Source: Flabesymbios commensalis | Taxonomy: Eukaryota > Annelida > Polychaeta > Terebellida > Flabelligeridae | Length of the DNA stretch: 64,000 nt | Direction of reading: 5' to 3' | Assembly (NCBI GenBank): GCA_964017125.1 | Contig: OZ024902.1 | Span: forward strand, 103,946,529-104,010,528 | Part shown: one piece after another, positions 1 through 12,208 of the stretch | Position numbering within the stretch: the stretch's first letter is position 1 | Layout: every line of letters starts with the position of its first letter | Notes under the pieces: generated by a model | What the model saw: only the letters and a program-made list of their open reading frames with translations | Told to the model about the DNA's origin: nothing | The model's database searches: none | Position numbers and translations under genes: made by a program

Positions 1-650
1 GCAGGCACTGATGTGGCAATGGTATGGCCTTAAACTACTGATAATATAGTGTTTAACATTAACTAGGTCTCTCACGTTGGTACACTCGATATCAGTATGG
101 TATGGCCTGCATAGGTCTCTCACGTGGGTACCCTCAGTATCAGTTTGGTATCATGGCCTGTACACTGATACGCCGTGTACTGATTCATGCCGCCTGCAGG
201 TGGCCTTCCTCCACCCTCCCGCTCTGTGAAATGATGGTTTATTTCATTTCATCAAAAAAGCCAATCAGGCAGGATTTTCAGCGTAACACAACAGTGTTTA
301 TACGAGACAGTGTCTTATGAATGAAATTACCCTCAACTATTGTAATTCTGGGGACTATCAGACCCAAATATGCGGAAGGCCACGGTGTTTCAGCATTAAA
401 TTACCCTGTGCAAGTCTCCGGCTGTCTGGGTACACCTGGCGGTAAATCCCCTAGACATGCCCAGAACCCCTTATCAATAACCCCCCATTCCCTATCACCC
501 CACCCTCGCGTCATCGCCTGTACATCATTGATTTCATCAACGGATTGCACTGTTTTTAACCTATTACAAAGTCACTTAGATGGTCGTTCAGGCCGAAAAG
601 TGAAGTTGAGTATTATTTTACTACTGCTACTACTATGGTGGTTGAACACT
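1..650. repeat. Dispersed repeat R1, copy A
   Basis: This stretch resembles 3,683-4,105 over several blocks: the opening GCAGGCACTG and GTGTTT(A/G)ACATTA, GTCTCTCACGT, GGACTATC(A/C)GACCC, CCTAGACATGCCCAGAAC, CCCTATCACCCCAC, CATCAA(C/T)GGATTG(C/T)ACTG and TACTACT near the end. Copy A also carries an internal direct repeat of about 47 bp (near 66-108 and 113-157, both running from GGTCTCTCACGT to GGCCTG). The left end may lie outside the window. The open frames crossing it (102-320, 321-656) have no recognisable domain. The element class is unknown. Confidence 0.6.
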
Positions 651-659
651 AATTAAGAT

Positions 660-3600
660 AGCTGAGACAACTCAATGCCATCTGTCATAGCAGAATACAT
701 ATATGCATTTCTGGCAATAACCAGGGCTGCAGTTTCCGCTATTAATGACACCTTTTATGCTAGTAATCACTGGTAATTGTGATTTTTAAATGTACTAGGG
801 TATATTACCATGTAATGTTTAGCTCATCTCGATGTACGTATATATCAGACTATGTAGGACAACAATGGTTTTAAATGAAGATACAGTCACTGGTGTATCA
901 TTCCTGGGGGCGATTCTTTTATTTATACAATTTATAAAACGCCTAAGGCTGGTAACTAAGTTACATTTGTATGAGCGGAGGGGGGGGGGGTGTATGTTTT
1001 CATTTCAGTTGAATGACATTGCAGGTGGGTGACACCAAATATTTTTCGTCAGTGTGAAATTTCCACCAAGACAAAATGGCAGCAATGCTAATGCGCATAA
1101 ACTTATATAAAATCGCTATATCGCTGTAACTTCACTCTAAAAATGAGAATAGCTTACTAACTGAGCACATGTGGTAATTCGTTCTTATAAACTGATAAAT
1201 GACATTCTTTAATTTATGACGAACCATGCCACTTTCTTAAAATTACACACCTTCAAATGACCAGTGAGTCGCATGGAGCACACACTTATCATGTTTATGA
1301 GCTTACATAAACTTTTATACCGGAAAATAATGAGATAATGGCATAATTTAAAATTGCTTGAGCACAATTGACACACGCCCCTCGGTAAACATATTGGTGT
1401 CATATATTTTAGAGTCCATTAGTCATGTTAGTGCAGTGAACATGTGGTATGGGAACACTAGTTTTCACGTTGCTTCCACACTGACATCAATCGTTATGCG
1501 ACGCTAACGGATAGGACTTGGTAGTGTGTGCACTCCTCATACCCCTCAATCGATTTACACCTCATTTACTGAAAGTATCACGCTTGGTTGGGTAAAAGAT
1601 AATGGCAACCGTCGATCGTAGTGGATCGCTGTTGATTTTTCAGTGACATAGTGTTCGTGTGGCGGCTCAAACATGCTAGTGATCGTAAGCCAATGGTTTC
1701 CTACCTTACGCAGTCGGACACATTTGATTAAAAGAATTACTTCAATTGGGGTGTGGGGACTAATTTATTATTCTTCCATCATCAATTCCATGGTCTCACA
1801 CCACTGCATAGCCTTATAAATCAGCTCACTAGAAAATATGTTGTGTTGTGTTCCACTGCTCTATTTGTAGTTTGGTGATTTCTCTGATTCTGCTAGTTTC
1901 TGCTAGAGACAAAAATGGTTGGAAGGTTTTGCTTGATTATCATTCATGAATTATGACTGCCCACTTACAATAATACGTTTTAGCTGCTGCTCATTATTTT
2001 TTCAATGAGCTTGGCCTTGCCATTACATGGTAGCGATGATCCGCTACCATCTGCTTGAAATAGGCCTACTAGTAATTAAAAGCGAAGAAGGATTGATTTA
2101 TGATTTATTTAATTAAGATAACGAATTTTTAGTTTCAACTTAACAAATTTACCTTATAGATTTGTTTCTCCAATAATTCGAATTTGCACAAAGTCATTGT
2201 ATCTCAAAAATTTTGTCTGAGTATATATTTTCGAATTGTGTTCTAGTATATATCTAGTATAAGATCATAACTGAAATGATCATTATTTCTTCAAGTGTCT
2301 CCATTTTTACTATCTGTCTATCCTGTCTATCTATTTCAATGTCCAAGTATATAGAACTGTAACCTACAGAATATGGGTGAAGCTGCCTCAAGTTTCCAGC
2401 TAAACTCAAAAAGTTTATTTTACAAGTCACTGTTAACTACATGCATACTATAATCTTTCGATGCCTATTATGCCTCGGCAAAAATATTATTACTCTTTGT
2501 GCTGAAACCTCTAGGATTTGTCTGGTGGCTGGATACCCATATATGTCGGCCTCAATCCAAGTATTATCAATATCATTGTCTTGAATGTCTCAAAAGGAAT
2601 GTTCGTATTTGTGTATGGTTATGCACAAAACAGCGAAGTACATAACTGTTTTTCAAGTGTGAATTCCGAAGGTGATGCTCTAACTTTGGGGCTAGATAGG
2701 GTCAGAGATAATGTGATGACCTCTACTTCATCCAAAAGACAGGCTTATGTGCTCATGATCCCATCTCTGGCTGTGCACAACGTCTACACAAACATTTTGA
2801 ATAATGGCGGCCATCTTATATGATATATAGTCTTGTGTATGAGGTGTAGGCTCTTTGAAATGGAATATATATTTATCGAAAAAAGGTAAAATTATGCACT
2901 TTTTGTTAAAACGTCAAAGTGACATATAGGCCTGTTGTATTTCAATGGTCACGTGATTTATGACCTTCCAATGATCCCCAAAATATTTTATTCGTCAAAA
3001 TTGAATTATGGGATCTAAAAACTCAAAATATAGGAGCTGAATAAAACATCATCAAGCTTGTTAGTTGGTACATGGATAATGTATAATTCCATCAACATCA
3101 ATAATGACTATGTTGTGTTTACAGACGCAGATGTTTGAACATAAGGGATAACAAGCCAAGCCAGGCGGCACTCTCTTTTATATGTATTCATTTCCCATAG
3201 TGGGTATATTTAGCACATTATATTGACAACAAATGCCAGCTCTTCTGCTGCGTGCCTTATATAGGCATACACGTGTATATTTTGTTACTATTTTTTTGTA
3301 TTGGAGAGCCGCTTGACTAGAATTAAAGTTCTACTTGTACTCGGGTAATTAAAAAATACACATTCTTACAATACAAAGCAGCACCATGCTGAATCATGAA
3401 TGTTTTGCTCATACAAAATATAACTGCTAAGCCAATTGCGTTTTCACACATACCTTCGTAAGCCTACTATAATTACAGTAACCGACGCTGAATATTTTGA
3501 TGGAGGGTCTCTGGGATCTGTTCCGTCTGTTGCATGTTGTACTGCATAGTACGGGAGCACTACTCTACAGCAATCATCCAAGGGAACCTGCAGCCTCCAC

Positions 3601-3680
3601 GTGTCTGGCCATAATCTTTGGGCGGATTGCCAGCAGTATACCCTGGTTACTCCACTCAACATCGGTGCTAATGCAACTCC
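660..3680. other. No gene recognised; AT-rich unique-looking DNA
   Basis: I see only short chance open frames, a G10 run near 969-978 and a YY1-like ATGGCGGCCATCTT at about 2,804-2,817. The 101-codon frame at 2,518-2,823 has no recognisable domain and begins at a TTG rather than an ATG. No other repeat family of the window is evident here. Confidence 0.5.
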
Positions 3681-3682
3681 CG

Positions 3683-4105
3683 TATCAATGCAGGCACTGC
3701 CAGTGCAGTGTCACTACAGTGCAGGCAAGTACTGATGCTGGCCGTAGTAGCCTTAAAACAACCTGCAATAAAGTGTTTGACATTATGTCTCTCACGTGGA
3801 ATGAATGGAGGTAACCTTAGCTATGATTACTCTGTGGACTATCCGACCCGAAGATATCGGAGCCACTTTTGAAAAAAGACGTCTGGGCATGCCTGCGGGT
3901 AAATCACCTAGACATGCCCAGAACGAGTGAAGGAAAACACTCTCAAAAACCCACCATGCCCTATCACCCCACACTCACGTCGTCAATCATCTCATCAATG
4001 GATTGTACTGTTTTTATCTTATAACGACATTGTCACCTAAATGACCAATAGTGCCTAAAAGTGACATAAAGAAACAATTTACTACTATTACTACTGATCA
4101 TTTTG
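3683..4105. repeat. Dispersed repeat R1, copy B
   Basis: Diverged second copy of the repeat at the left edge. Shared blocks occur in the same order (GCAGGCACTG, GTCTCTCACGTG, GGACTATCCGACCC, CACCTAGACATGCCCAGAAC, CCCTATCACCCCACACTCACG, ACTACTATTACTACTG). Length differences show that both copies carry internal indels. No coding content is recognised. Confidence 0.6.
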
Positions 4106-4270
4106 ATGAGCTACATGGCATGGTTAATCGATGATTGAAAAATACAATTTTTAGGGGGGGAAGTCCCCCGGACCCCCCTCCCCCCAGTTTGGCGCACCAT
4201 CTTTCTGGCACTTCCATTGTATGCCATTGTCCACGCTAATCATTTTGAGATGCTACATGACATGGTTCAT
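4097..4270. repeat. Short direct repeat pair about 141 bp apart
   Basis: A block of about 35 bp beginning (G/A)ATCATTTTGA and ending ACATGGTT(A/C)ATC occurs near 4,098-4,132 and again near 4,239-4,273. The interval includes a G/C-homopolymer-rich patch (4,152-4,192). Probably a small local duplication. Confidence 0.45.
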
Positions 4271-4880
4271 CAAATGTATAACAAATATATATTTAAAAAA
4301 ATAGCGCTGAATTAGTACTTCACATGGCATTATGAAAAAGTGCGATTTTTTTTTTACAAATTTATCTTAGAAATAGAGGTAGAGTTAGCCTAATAGTAGA
4401 GTCTAATATTAGGCTAAAGTAAAGTAAGAATTTCAAATATATTCCGAATGTTCTATAATTACGCAAGAATAATTTGTTGGTGTTTAGACCTAACATCAAC
4501 CTGTTTCACAGAGTGATTTATGGAAGAAGTTTATTAATGTTTGTTTCTACAATTGTTTTCTACATTCAGAGTTGAAACTTTTTTAATAGTTACTTGAGAT
4601 AGCATCTGCTGTGTTTAACTGCTTGCTTTAGTTGTTTAGGATAAGGCCAAATATAGGCTATTGTGAATCACGTTACTTCTCATATGATGAGCAATGTTTA
4701 ATACACCCTTCGAGTGATATGTATTTATGATTGTAGGTCGGCATTGGTTTCGGCTTTCTTTTCTAAATTTAATTCTTTTTATCCGGTATAGATCAAGTAT
4801 GTATACATGGTATAGGCAAAAAGTTTAATTATTGATCTAAGATAAATAATTTTCTAACGCAGGCCTATCTATACAGTGTA

Positions 4881-5178
4881 CGACAGATAGGCTTAAAAGT
4901 AGGTTAATATTAGATGACAAAAGTGTAAGTTATATAAGTTTTTTTGGTTATTAGTGTTGTTATTTCAAACAATGTATCTTTTTGTTGCGAATTCCGAAAT
5001 TCGGATATAATGTTAAGTGATTGCCGAGGCTCTTGACATTCCGCTATAATGAGGGTCGATTCGATCGGGTTCTCCAAATGCTTTGGTAGACCTATCTTTC
5101 AAATGATGGTGATCTCCAAATCATTTGAACTGCACCAAATAATTATTTGTGGGAAACAAATATGATTAACTGTTAGGA
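4881..5178 (+). repeat. Direct repeat D1, first copy (298 bp)
   Basis: Nearly identical to 5,646-5,940. Both run from CGACAG(ATA)GGCTTAAAAGTA through GAAATTCGGATATAATG and CGATTCGATCGGGTTCTCCA to CTGTTAGGA. The two copies differ by scattered substitutions and a 4-bp indel at the left end. About 465 bp of different sequence separates them. I see no coding sequence and no terminal motifs that would identify a mobile-element class. Confidence 0.75.
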
Positions 5179-5645
5179 GGGTGCACATGGGTCCTGGAAA
5201 TTCTGGATTGTTCCCACTTTACTTTTTACCCATTTTTTGCCTCACTATTCACTTTTTATAAGGGAAAAATGTTTTCACTTTATTATTTATAAGAGATTGT
5301 CCTCATTTTTGATAAGATTTCCGCCTCAGTGTTTACATTTATAATGGCTTAGGACAATTCAATAGGAAGTTTGTCATAATGGAAGTAGGCTTACCATTAT
5401 AACATAATAATAATAAAGTTTATAAAAGAGCAATCAACACAATTATAGTTATAATATACACAATTATAGTTATAATTTACTGACGACAATATTCGTATTT
5501 TTTATAGATAATACACTTCCTTTTTTACACTAGATATGAATTTTTAGCTTCGTTTTTTACACTATTTTAATTAGACACTGCAATCCTCAAGCTTCGGCCC
5601 ATAAGAACAGGCACATCGCTCTTCGTTCGATTCGTTTTTAACCCT

Positions 5646-5940
5646 CGACAGGCTTAAAAGTAGGTCAATATTAGATGACAAAAGTGTACGTTTTATAAGT
5701 TTTTTTGGTTATTAGTGTTGTTATTTCAAACAATCTATCCTTTTGTTGCGTATTCCGAAATTCGGATATAATGTTAAGTGATTTCTGAGGTTCCTGACGT
5801 TCCGCTATAATGAGGCTCGATTCGATCGGGTTCTCCAGATGCTTTGGTAGACCTATCTTCCAAATGATGGTGATCTCCAAATCATTTGAACTGCACCAAA
5901 TAATTATTTGCGGGAAACAAAATACGATTACCTGTTAGGA
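5646..5940 (+). repeat. Direct repeat D1, second copy (295 bp)
   Basis: Partner of 4,881-5,178, about 763 bp downstream in the same orientation. Its minus-strand open frame (5,671-5,880) is a shadow with no known domain. The copy leads directly into a cluster of short CAAAT-ATTTG dyads. Confidence 0.75.
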
Positions 5941-6112
5941 CCCTGTTAGTTGCGTACCAAACAGCTTGACGCGTCCCAAATGATTGTGATCCCAAATCAT
6001 TTGGTTGCTCCAACAAATTATTTGGTTTAGCCTAAATGATTTTGCGTACTTCAAATAATCATTTCGTGAGCTCCAAATTATTTCGGGTGCTCTAAATAAA
6101 TACTTTCATGGA
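5868..6112. repeat. Cluster of AAAT(C/A)ATTT dyads
   Basis: About eight short, partly self-complementary words of the type CCAAATNATTTGG follow one another every 20-30 bp: CAAATGATGG, CCAAATCATTTGAA, CCAAATAATTATTTGCGGG, CCAAATGATTGTG, CCCAAATCATTTGG, CAACAAATTATTTGG, CTAAATGATTTTG, CAAATAATCATTTCG, CCAAATTATTTCGGG. It resembles a degenerate minisatellite or a cluster of binding dyads. The first two words lie inside direct repeat D1. Confidence 0.5.
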
Positions 6113-6456
6113 GTGATGTATTGACCAAAAATAAGGTATCAAGTTGAAAAAAGTCGTTCCTCAACGACCATGGCCTAAAAATTGAAAGAGGAAGAAATGA
6201 AGACAAATATGTCGTCCTTGCATCCTTGGAATCGTGTATTAATCACGTGGCTATGTTTAATATTTACATGGTGATACACTTGTTATAAAAATTGATGTTA
6301 TTATTTCACTGTGTAACAACATGATACGGTGAGCTATAATTAAGGGATTGAAAATTGCTTAAATTATGTAGCATTTTGTACTTTAATAATTAATATTATT
6401 CTCTTTCGAACGTACAGGCTCTATCCGGACCGAAATGAGCAAACATTCTCAGCTTC

Positions 6457-6573
6457 TTCACCAGGTGACGCTAGCACTCTGTCGTCCAGGGACATATTTA
6501 ACCGACATTTCACCAGGTGACGCTAAAACACATATATAAAAACACATACCTGATCATTCACCAGATGGCGCCA
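6457..6573 (+). promoter_or_regulatory. Triple CTCF-like motif cluster
   Basis: Three copies of TTCACCAG(G/A)TG(A/G)CGC(T/C) occur at about 6,457-6,473, 6,508-6,525 and 6,557-6,573, spaced about 50 bp apart on one strand. The third, CACCAGATGGCGCC, is close to the CTCF core consensus known from flies and vertebrates (AGRKGGCGC). The CACCAGGTG core is also an E-box-like palindrome, so Snail/bHLH factors or a mere repeat are alternatives. Similar single sites are near 9,582, 26,475, 35,153, 50,818, 52,685 (minus) and 62,598 (minus). Confidence 0.4.
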
Positions 6574-6599
6574 AACCAAAGTACTTTTACATTTTCCCC

Positions 6600-6906
6600 C
6601 CTGGTCACTGGACCTGTTCATTCGTGTGCCATCTCAACTCCACGGAGAGTATGCAGCCCTGCAGCCATTTCGGCGCATTAAGCTTATCATACACATCGCC
6701 ATCTCTGTCCCACCAGGTACTCATTTTCACCTGAGTCAAGTGAAGTATTTGAGGGCTAAATGCCTTGCCCAACGACACAATGTCCCAATATTGAAAGGGG
6801 AGAAACATTATATTTCTCTGAAGATCCTGCACCAAGCGGGATTCGAAACCGCACGGCAGGCAGCGACATTGACAAAGCTCTGCGCTCTAACCATTGCGCC
6901 ATGTCC
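6600..6906 (-). mobile_element. SINE-2, near full-length tRNA-derived SINE
   Basis: Read on the minus strand, the element begins near 6,906 with a tRNA-like head. Box A is TGGCGCAATGG and box B is GGTTTCGAATCCCG, in the spacing and order of an RNA polymerase III type 2 promoter. Next comes a short self-complementary module (AGAAATATAATGTTTCTCC), then a body with CATTGTGTCGTTGGGCAAGG, a phrase reminiscent of conserved bodies of several metazoan SINEs that I cannot assign to a named domain. It probably ends near 6,600. The open frames here (6,605-6,835 and 6,626-7,051) are by-products of the SINE. Truncated relatives lie at 20,371 and 29,338. Confidence 0.75.
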
Positions 6907-6909
6907 CTA

Positions 6910-8465
6910 TCTAAAGATGTGTATTTTAGATGCGTATCATTTCATACACGATTATATAGGCCCTAAGTATAAAATGAGAAAGTTGCTAATGCTGGACAAA
7001 TGCTATACTGTACTATCTACGGCTGTTTCCGACAATCCATACATCTGTTGAATATAATATAATTCATATTCAACCAGAGATAGTGCGTCTCGCATATATT
7101 GCGAGAGCATATGAACAATTGAGCCCGTTGTAGACGGTAAGATGATAGGCTATAAATTTAGGCATTTCTGAGAATTATCATTTCTTTGAAAATATGTCTA
7201 AGCATTAAAAGCAACTACCGGTATAGTATCTTAATCTACTCAAACATTATCATTATAGCAGGGCTATAGATAGGGCACAACCTTCTAGTTTGATTTATAA
7301 CTTACCCCCTCATTTTGGAATCGATGCGTAAACCCACTTAATTGCGAGTATAGGCCCTGCACTGGTATATCTCCGAATATAAAACTATTCCTTAAAATAA
7401 TCATTTTGTTGAAAATATGAACTATCTATAAAAGCCACGTCTTAGACCTATCAACACAAATATGATTATTTTGTAAACTTATATGTTTTGGAAGCGCTTA
7501 TCTTATGAAAATATGAGCAGCTCAGTAAAATTAGGTGAGAGCTACCAGTGACAAAATACATAAAATAGGCATGACGTGAAAATATCACACAGGACAATGC
7601 AACGACATGACAACCATAAACATGGCATGTAAAGGTATATACCGTACTCAACTAAATAATTAGCCTGTGTGCGTAAATCCAAACAAACCGTCCGTATTTG
7701 TACCTCCAAAATAATGTATTACTGCGTAGTTCTAAAACTGATGTTGGGTAAACCATTTTAGCTAAAGTTGAAGCTACTCATTCGTTTAAATCTTTTATGT
7801 ATAACTTTTAACAAAATATTGTGTCAGCGTCTCTGAGCTCCGGCTCCGACAAATGATGATTCCTATCAGCGCGAATGCCTATTAGATTAGATTGGACGGA
7901 AGTTTAAAAAGGATCACCTGAAAGTGGTATCAGATTCATTATTAGTAAAAGCTGGTAACAAGCGTTTTTGACACAACTTTGATATGGCGAATTCGAAATG
8001 AATGTTACCAAAATGAATTTTATTATTTCTAAACTTTTGGGTGTGGAATATTATTATTTAATTGTTGAATATTTTTTGGCAGGCCAAATGATTGCCGTCT
8101 TCAAAAGAAAATATTAAAGCTTGGTCTACCATAACATGCTTATCGCAATATACATAGTATAAGGATTTCTGTGATACTCTGGACCAGCAAAATGTTTGTT
8201 TGTTCCACTTTCGTGATCAAAAATGTGTGGGCGCTCCGTAAATGGCTTATACTACATGTCTAAACAAAACATCGATATTTCAACCTAGACCAGCCACCGG
8301 ATGGATTGTCATAACTGATTTCAAGCATTGCTCTCAGTTCCTGTATGATACATTTGCTTCTGCCTTGTTCATGAGCCCTGCTGTTGGATAATATTCAGGC
8401 CGCCACAATCGTGCTGCTTTAGGATCTGTCGTTATATGAATCCAATGACTCCAATGATGTTTCTA
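6910..8465. other. No gene recognised
   Basis: AT-rich sequence with only short chance open frames and no clear member of the repeat families described elsewhere in the window. Confidence 0.5.
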
Positions 8466-8467
8466 AT

Positions 8468-8579
8468 CCAGCAAACACGAGACATTGAACCAATGCTGGG
8501 TCAATGCTGGCCAGCCGTCTACGACGTCGGCCCAACATTGACCTAACATTGGTGCAATGTCTCGTGCGTGTTTGCTGGG
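8468..8579. mobile_element. PAL element, full length
   Basis: Inverted repeat of 112 bp. The outer ends CCAGCAAACACGAGACATTG and TCTCGTGCGTGTTTGCTGG are complementary, and the inner arms meet at a loop of the CGTCTACGACG type. No open frame is retained. The structure is that of a foldback or MITE-like non-autonomous DNA element. Confidence 0.8.
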
Positions 8580-9059
8580 AATAGACCCCATGTGATATGA
8601 GAGCACATTTCTTGTGTCAGTACCTTGTTAGTTTGAAGTCCCTCCAGCCAACAGAGGTTCCTGCGTCATTAACGCATGACGAAGCATGGTACCTTATGGG
8701 GTCCGTGGGATACGTATGAGAGAAAATTATACTTGACGTGACAATACGCCACTAACTAAACTTCTACAGAAGGTGATTCAAATCACTTCAATATCTAAGC
8801 CTGTGATCTGAGTATGTGCCACCAATCCCAAATACATTTTAAGTCTTATTAGAAAAGCATCCTTCTGTTAAAGCTAATCAGTGAAAATTATACTTATTAT
8901 GTTCTACTACATATCAAGCTAAAGGCGCCCAAGCCATCCATACCATCAAAATAGGTAAACATCGCTTCTCAGGCACCGCCTACCCCATGCTACAAAGTGT
9001 CTACCCCCTTGAAAGCTACAGCTTAGGAGATATTGGCGTAAAATATACAACAACGAAAT

Positions 9060-9300
9060 AGTTTGCTATATTCTGAGTAGAATGGCGGCTATGTTGGTTT
9101 TTATCCTGTTATCGACGCGATTATGTTAGAATGGAATGTTTAGGCAATTATTTATGTGAAAGATACAATATTTAGCAATTTTTGCCATAGCATGGACTTT
9201 GGTAATAATTTCACAATTATGTAGGGGAAACACAACATTTTTCAAATATGCTGGATTAATATGGCGGCCATGTTGGATTTTGCTATATGTGACCATTAGG
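9060..9300. other. Region with two ATGGCGGC(T/C)ATGTTGG phrases
   Basis: The phrase occurs near 9,083 and 9,260 and resembles the YY1 core (GCGGCCAT). Between them lies AT-rich sequence with no gene. It may be a remnant of a local duplication. Confidence 0.3.
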
Positions 9301-9581
9301 GTGGGAAGGGGTTAGCTTGACAATACATCACACAACGACTAGTGGATACAAAAGCAAAAGTTGTACTAAATGTTGTGCTTTTCACACGAAATGCACAATC
9401 TTTCTAAAACTGTACATATTTCTGCCCCTCAAATTTCATATTCTTGTTTTGAATATTGATGCCTCCTTTGATTTCCACTTGCCGTGTGGTATTAGTTAGT
9501 ACAACATTACATTTAATATAATAATTATTGTCGTTTAAAAGGATTATTATCGTTTGCCATTGAAAGTTTTTGTTATTAGCT

Positions 9582-9637
9582 TTTCACCAGGTGATGCTGT
9601 GGATTCATTTTACTTTACCATTCGCTAGGTGGCACTA
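9582..9637 (+). promoter_or_regulatory. Pair of CTCF-like sites
   Basis: TTCACCAGGTGATGCT near 9,583 and TTCGCTAGGTGGCACTA near 9,621 both match the loose CTCF-like pattern seen as a triplet at 6.5 kb. Function is unproven. Confidence 0.25.
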
Positions 9638-9819
9638 CTGTTTACTCGGCTTACCGTTAGAATAATGTATAGGGCAGTGAAATCAGAATATTGTCTTGCA
9701 AAGGCAAACACCTGTGATTAATTTAAATGGCAAATAACAGTAAGCTGATCACTCTAAAATGCAAACAACAGTAGCTTACTGTTTACTCCGAATTTATATC
9801 TTTTGCTTCCATAAAATTA

Positions 9820-10292
9820 ATGAATGAAACAAATGAACGAGTGAATGAACGAATGAATGAATGAATGAATGAATGAATGAATGAATGAATGAATGAATGA
9901 ATGAATGAATGAATGAACTAGAAAGAGTTCTTCGGAAACTCACGCGAAAGCAGCCCTCTGTTACCGCCAGTCGAATGAATGAATGAATGAATGAATGAAT
10001 GAATGAATGAAAGAATGAATGAATGAATGAATGAATGAATGAATGAATGAATGAATGAATGAATGAATGAATGAATGAATGAATGAATGAATGAATGAAT
10101 GAATGAATGAATGAATGAATGAATGGATAGATGGATCTATGGATGGATGGATGGATGGATGGATGGATGGATGGATGGATGGATGGATGGATGGATGGAT
10201 GGATGGATGGATGGATGGATGGATGGATGGATGGATGGATGGATGGATGGATGGATGGATGGATGGATGGATCGATGGATGGATGGATGGAT
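9820..10292. repeat. Compound tetranucleotide microsatellite (GAAT)n and (GGAT)n
   Basis: (GAAT)n runs at about 9,820-9,918 and 9,973-10,124, then changes abruptly to (GGAT)n from 10,125 to 10,292 with a few interruptions. The non-repeat interval 9,919-9,972 separates the two GAAT blocks. Long open frames in both directions (for example 9,961-10,398 minus) arise only because 4-bp repeats with no stop in any frame stay open; they are not genes. Confidence 0.95.
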
Positions 10293-10339
10293 GAAAGAAA
10301 TAATGAAATAATTGTGCATAGGGTCTATTTTTGCGTACA

Positions 10340-10592
10340 TATAGGCTAATCTGGACCAGGATAACTTCCTGAGGATTGTGAAACAAATTAGATGACACTG
10401 CTCATCAGACACGGGATTCAAAACGCAGCGGTCTGAGGACAGTCGAGCTCGCGGTCACGGAAGCTCTCCACAATTTTGAATATGAGTGAACGGGATAAAA
10501 AGTTGTGTTTCTTTGAAACCTGACAGTGGAGAGCGGGGAACAAACACTGAATCCGGCGTGACCTTCGGTAGAGTATATCCACTACAACAGGT
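10340..10592 (-). mobile_element. SINE-1 copy, degenerate
   Basis: Contains the SINE-1 landmarks in order: ATAGGCTAA-CTGGACCAGGATAAC, CTGAGGA, the second tRNA-like unit (GGTCTGAGGAC and GGTCACGGAAG), TTGTGTTTCTTTGAAACCTGA and a decayed tRNA-like head ending near CCACTACAACAGG. Box B of the head is badly decayed (GGGGAACAAACACTG). Orientation is minus, with the head at higher coordinates. Confidence 0.65.
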
Positions 10593-11030
10593 CCTCCATT
10601 AAGCTAACAGTAGAGTTTATCAGTTTTTAATATTATGTGGATCTAACGTTACATATTACTGAGACGGCATACGCCTATTTCATTATTCTAAAGTGCATTT
10701 AAAAAACCTTCTGTCGTCCTTTTTTCGCTATCTAACATAAAAGTAATGTCTAACAACCACTAGCCAAGCCACGGGGCAAGCAAATTACACAAATTAGCGA
10801 CAATTAATGCATCAATTAATGTCATTAGCCGCATCAAAGTGGTGAAGCTGCGCCAGAGGGCAATATGCTAATGTGTTTGTTCACGGTTGACTGATCACAC
10901 TCTGGCCACACAACTTATTCTGTCACACTCTGGACTTGTGAGAAACATAGATACTGATTTATTTTCGTTATCTTTACTTTTTTGGCTATATAGTGAGCCT
11001 TTTAATTGCGTCAATCTTTTTTTACATTAA

Positions 11031-11248
11031 CCATTACAACGCTGAAGTATTTGTGAATAAACCATGGAGACGAAAGTTTTTTTTTTAATTGGAAATCGTC
11101 ATAACTGTCTTAGTTAACTCTTTCCGCTTCATTTGAACACCTATGTTGTGGGTCTACGGCCATTATAAATATGTTTACTCTTCCAGGGCGGGGATCGATT
11201 TTAGACGTCAGAATCTGACATCTAAAATCGGTCCCCGCACTCAAAGGG
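11031..11248 (+). mobile_element. TTAA element, subgroup B
   Basis: Flanked by TTAA at 11,027-11,030 and 11,249-11,252. The left end reads CCATTACAACGCTGAAG and the right end CTCAAAGGG. Near the right end is a hairpin with arms GCGGGGATCGATTTTAGA and TCTAAAATCGGTCCCCGC. TTAA target-site duplications and C/G-run termini are the hallmark of piggyBac-type elements. There is no coding capacity, hence a MITE. Confidence 0.75.
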
Positions 11249-11691
11249 TTAAATATCACACTTTATGTGTGTATGCGAATTTTAACACTTAACGCGCTGA
11301 GTGCGACTATAGTGGTTTTGATAATTATGTTTTATTAGCCTATTAAATCAAAGTTATTGGGAACGGAATGTGTGTGTAAACATCAATGTTTGCAAATGTT
11401 TGGTCTTTAAACAGCAGTTTGCTAGCTGACCAGCTCGTGATGCTGACGATTGGGGGGGGGGGGGAGGGGGTGAGAGGGTCACCCACCAGACACCATTAGA
11501 CGTGACAGGACGCCGTGACCGTGTACCTGTCACGGTGATGATCATACAACCACAGATGACCTTTACTGACCTTCAAACAACAATTCTTGTGATGAAAATT
11601 AATCTCCATATAGATTTTACACAATGCGCGATGAACATGTGATCGCAATTGAGTGATCCATCGATTACTCAAATCACTCTATTTCTTGACT

Positions 11692-12070
<379 letters not shown>

Positions 12071-12208
12071 CATTTCATTTCATTGGTCGACTAATAATTG
12101 ATTGATCGATTCATTGATTCATTCATTATTTTAATGAAAAAAATGTACATTCATTTGATATCGGAATGAATGTTGAATAAATTAATGGGTATTATGATAT
12201 TTTTGTGA

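Noticed and set aside
4881-5940. LTR retrotransposon
   Set aside because: The direct repeats enclose only 465 bp with no coding remains, primer-binding site or polypurine tract that I can see; a local duplication is simpler.
6835-6906. Genuine tRNA gene (also at 20.4, 29.4 and 14.5 kb)
   Set aside because: Boxes A and B are present, but the acceptor and anticodon stems do not form a clean cloverleaf and a SINE body follows.
6626-7051. 141-codon frame
   Set aside because: Runs through SINE-2 in the antisense direction and then into AT-rich DNA; no homology recognised.
9961-10421. Long open frames of repeated SIHP and MDGW residues
   Set aside because: They are translations of the (GAAT)n and (GGAT)n microsatellites, open in several frames on both strands, with no coding evidence.
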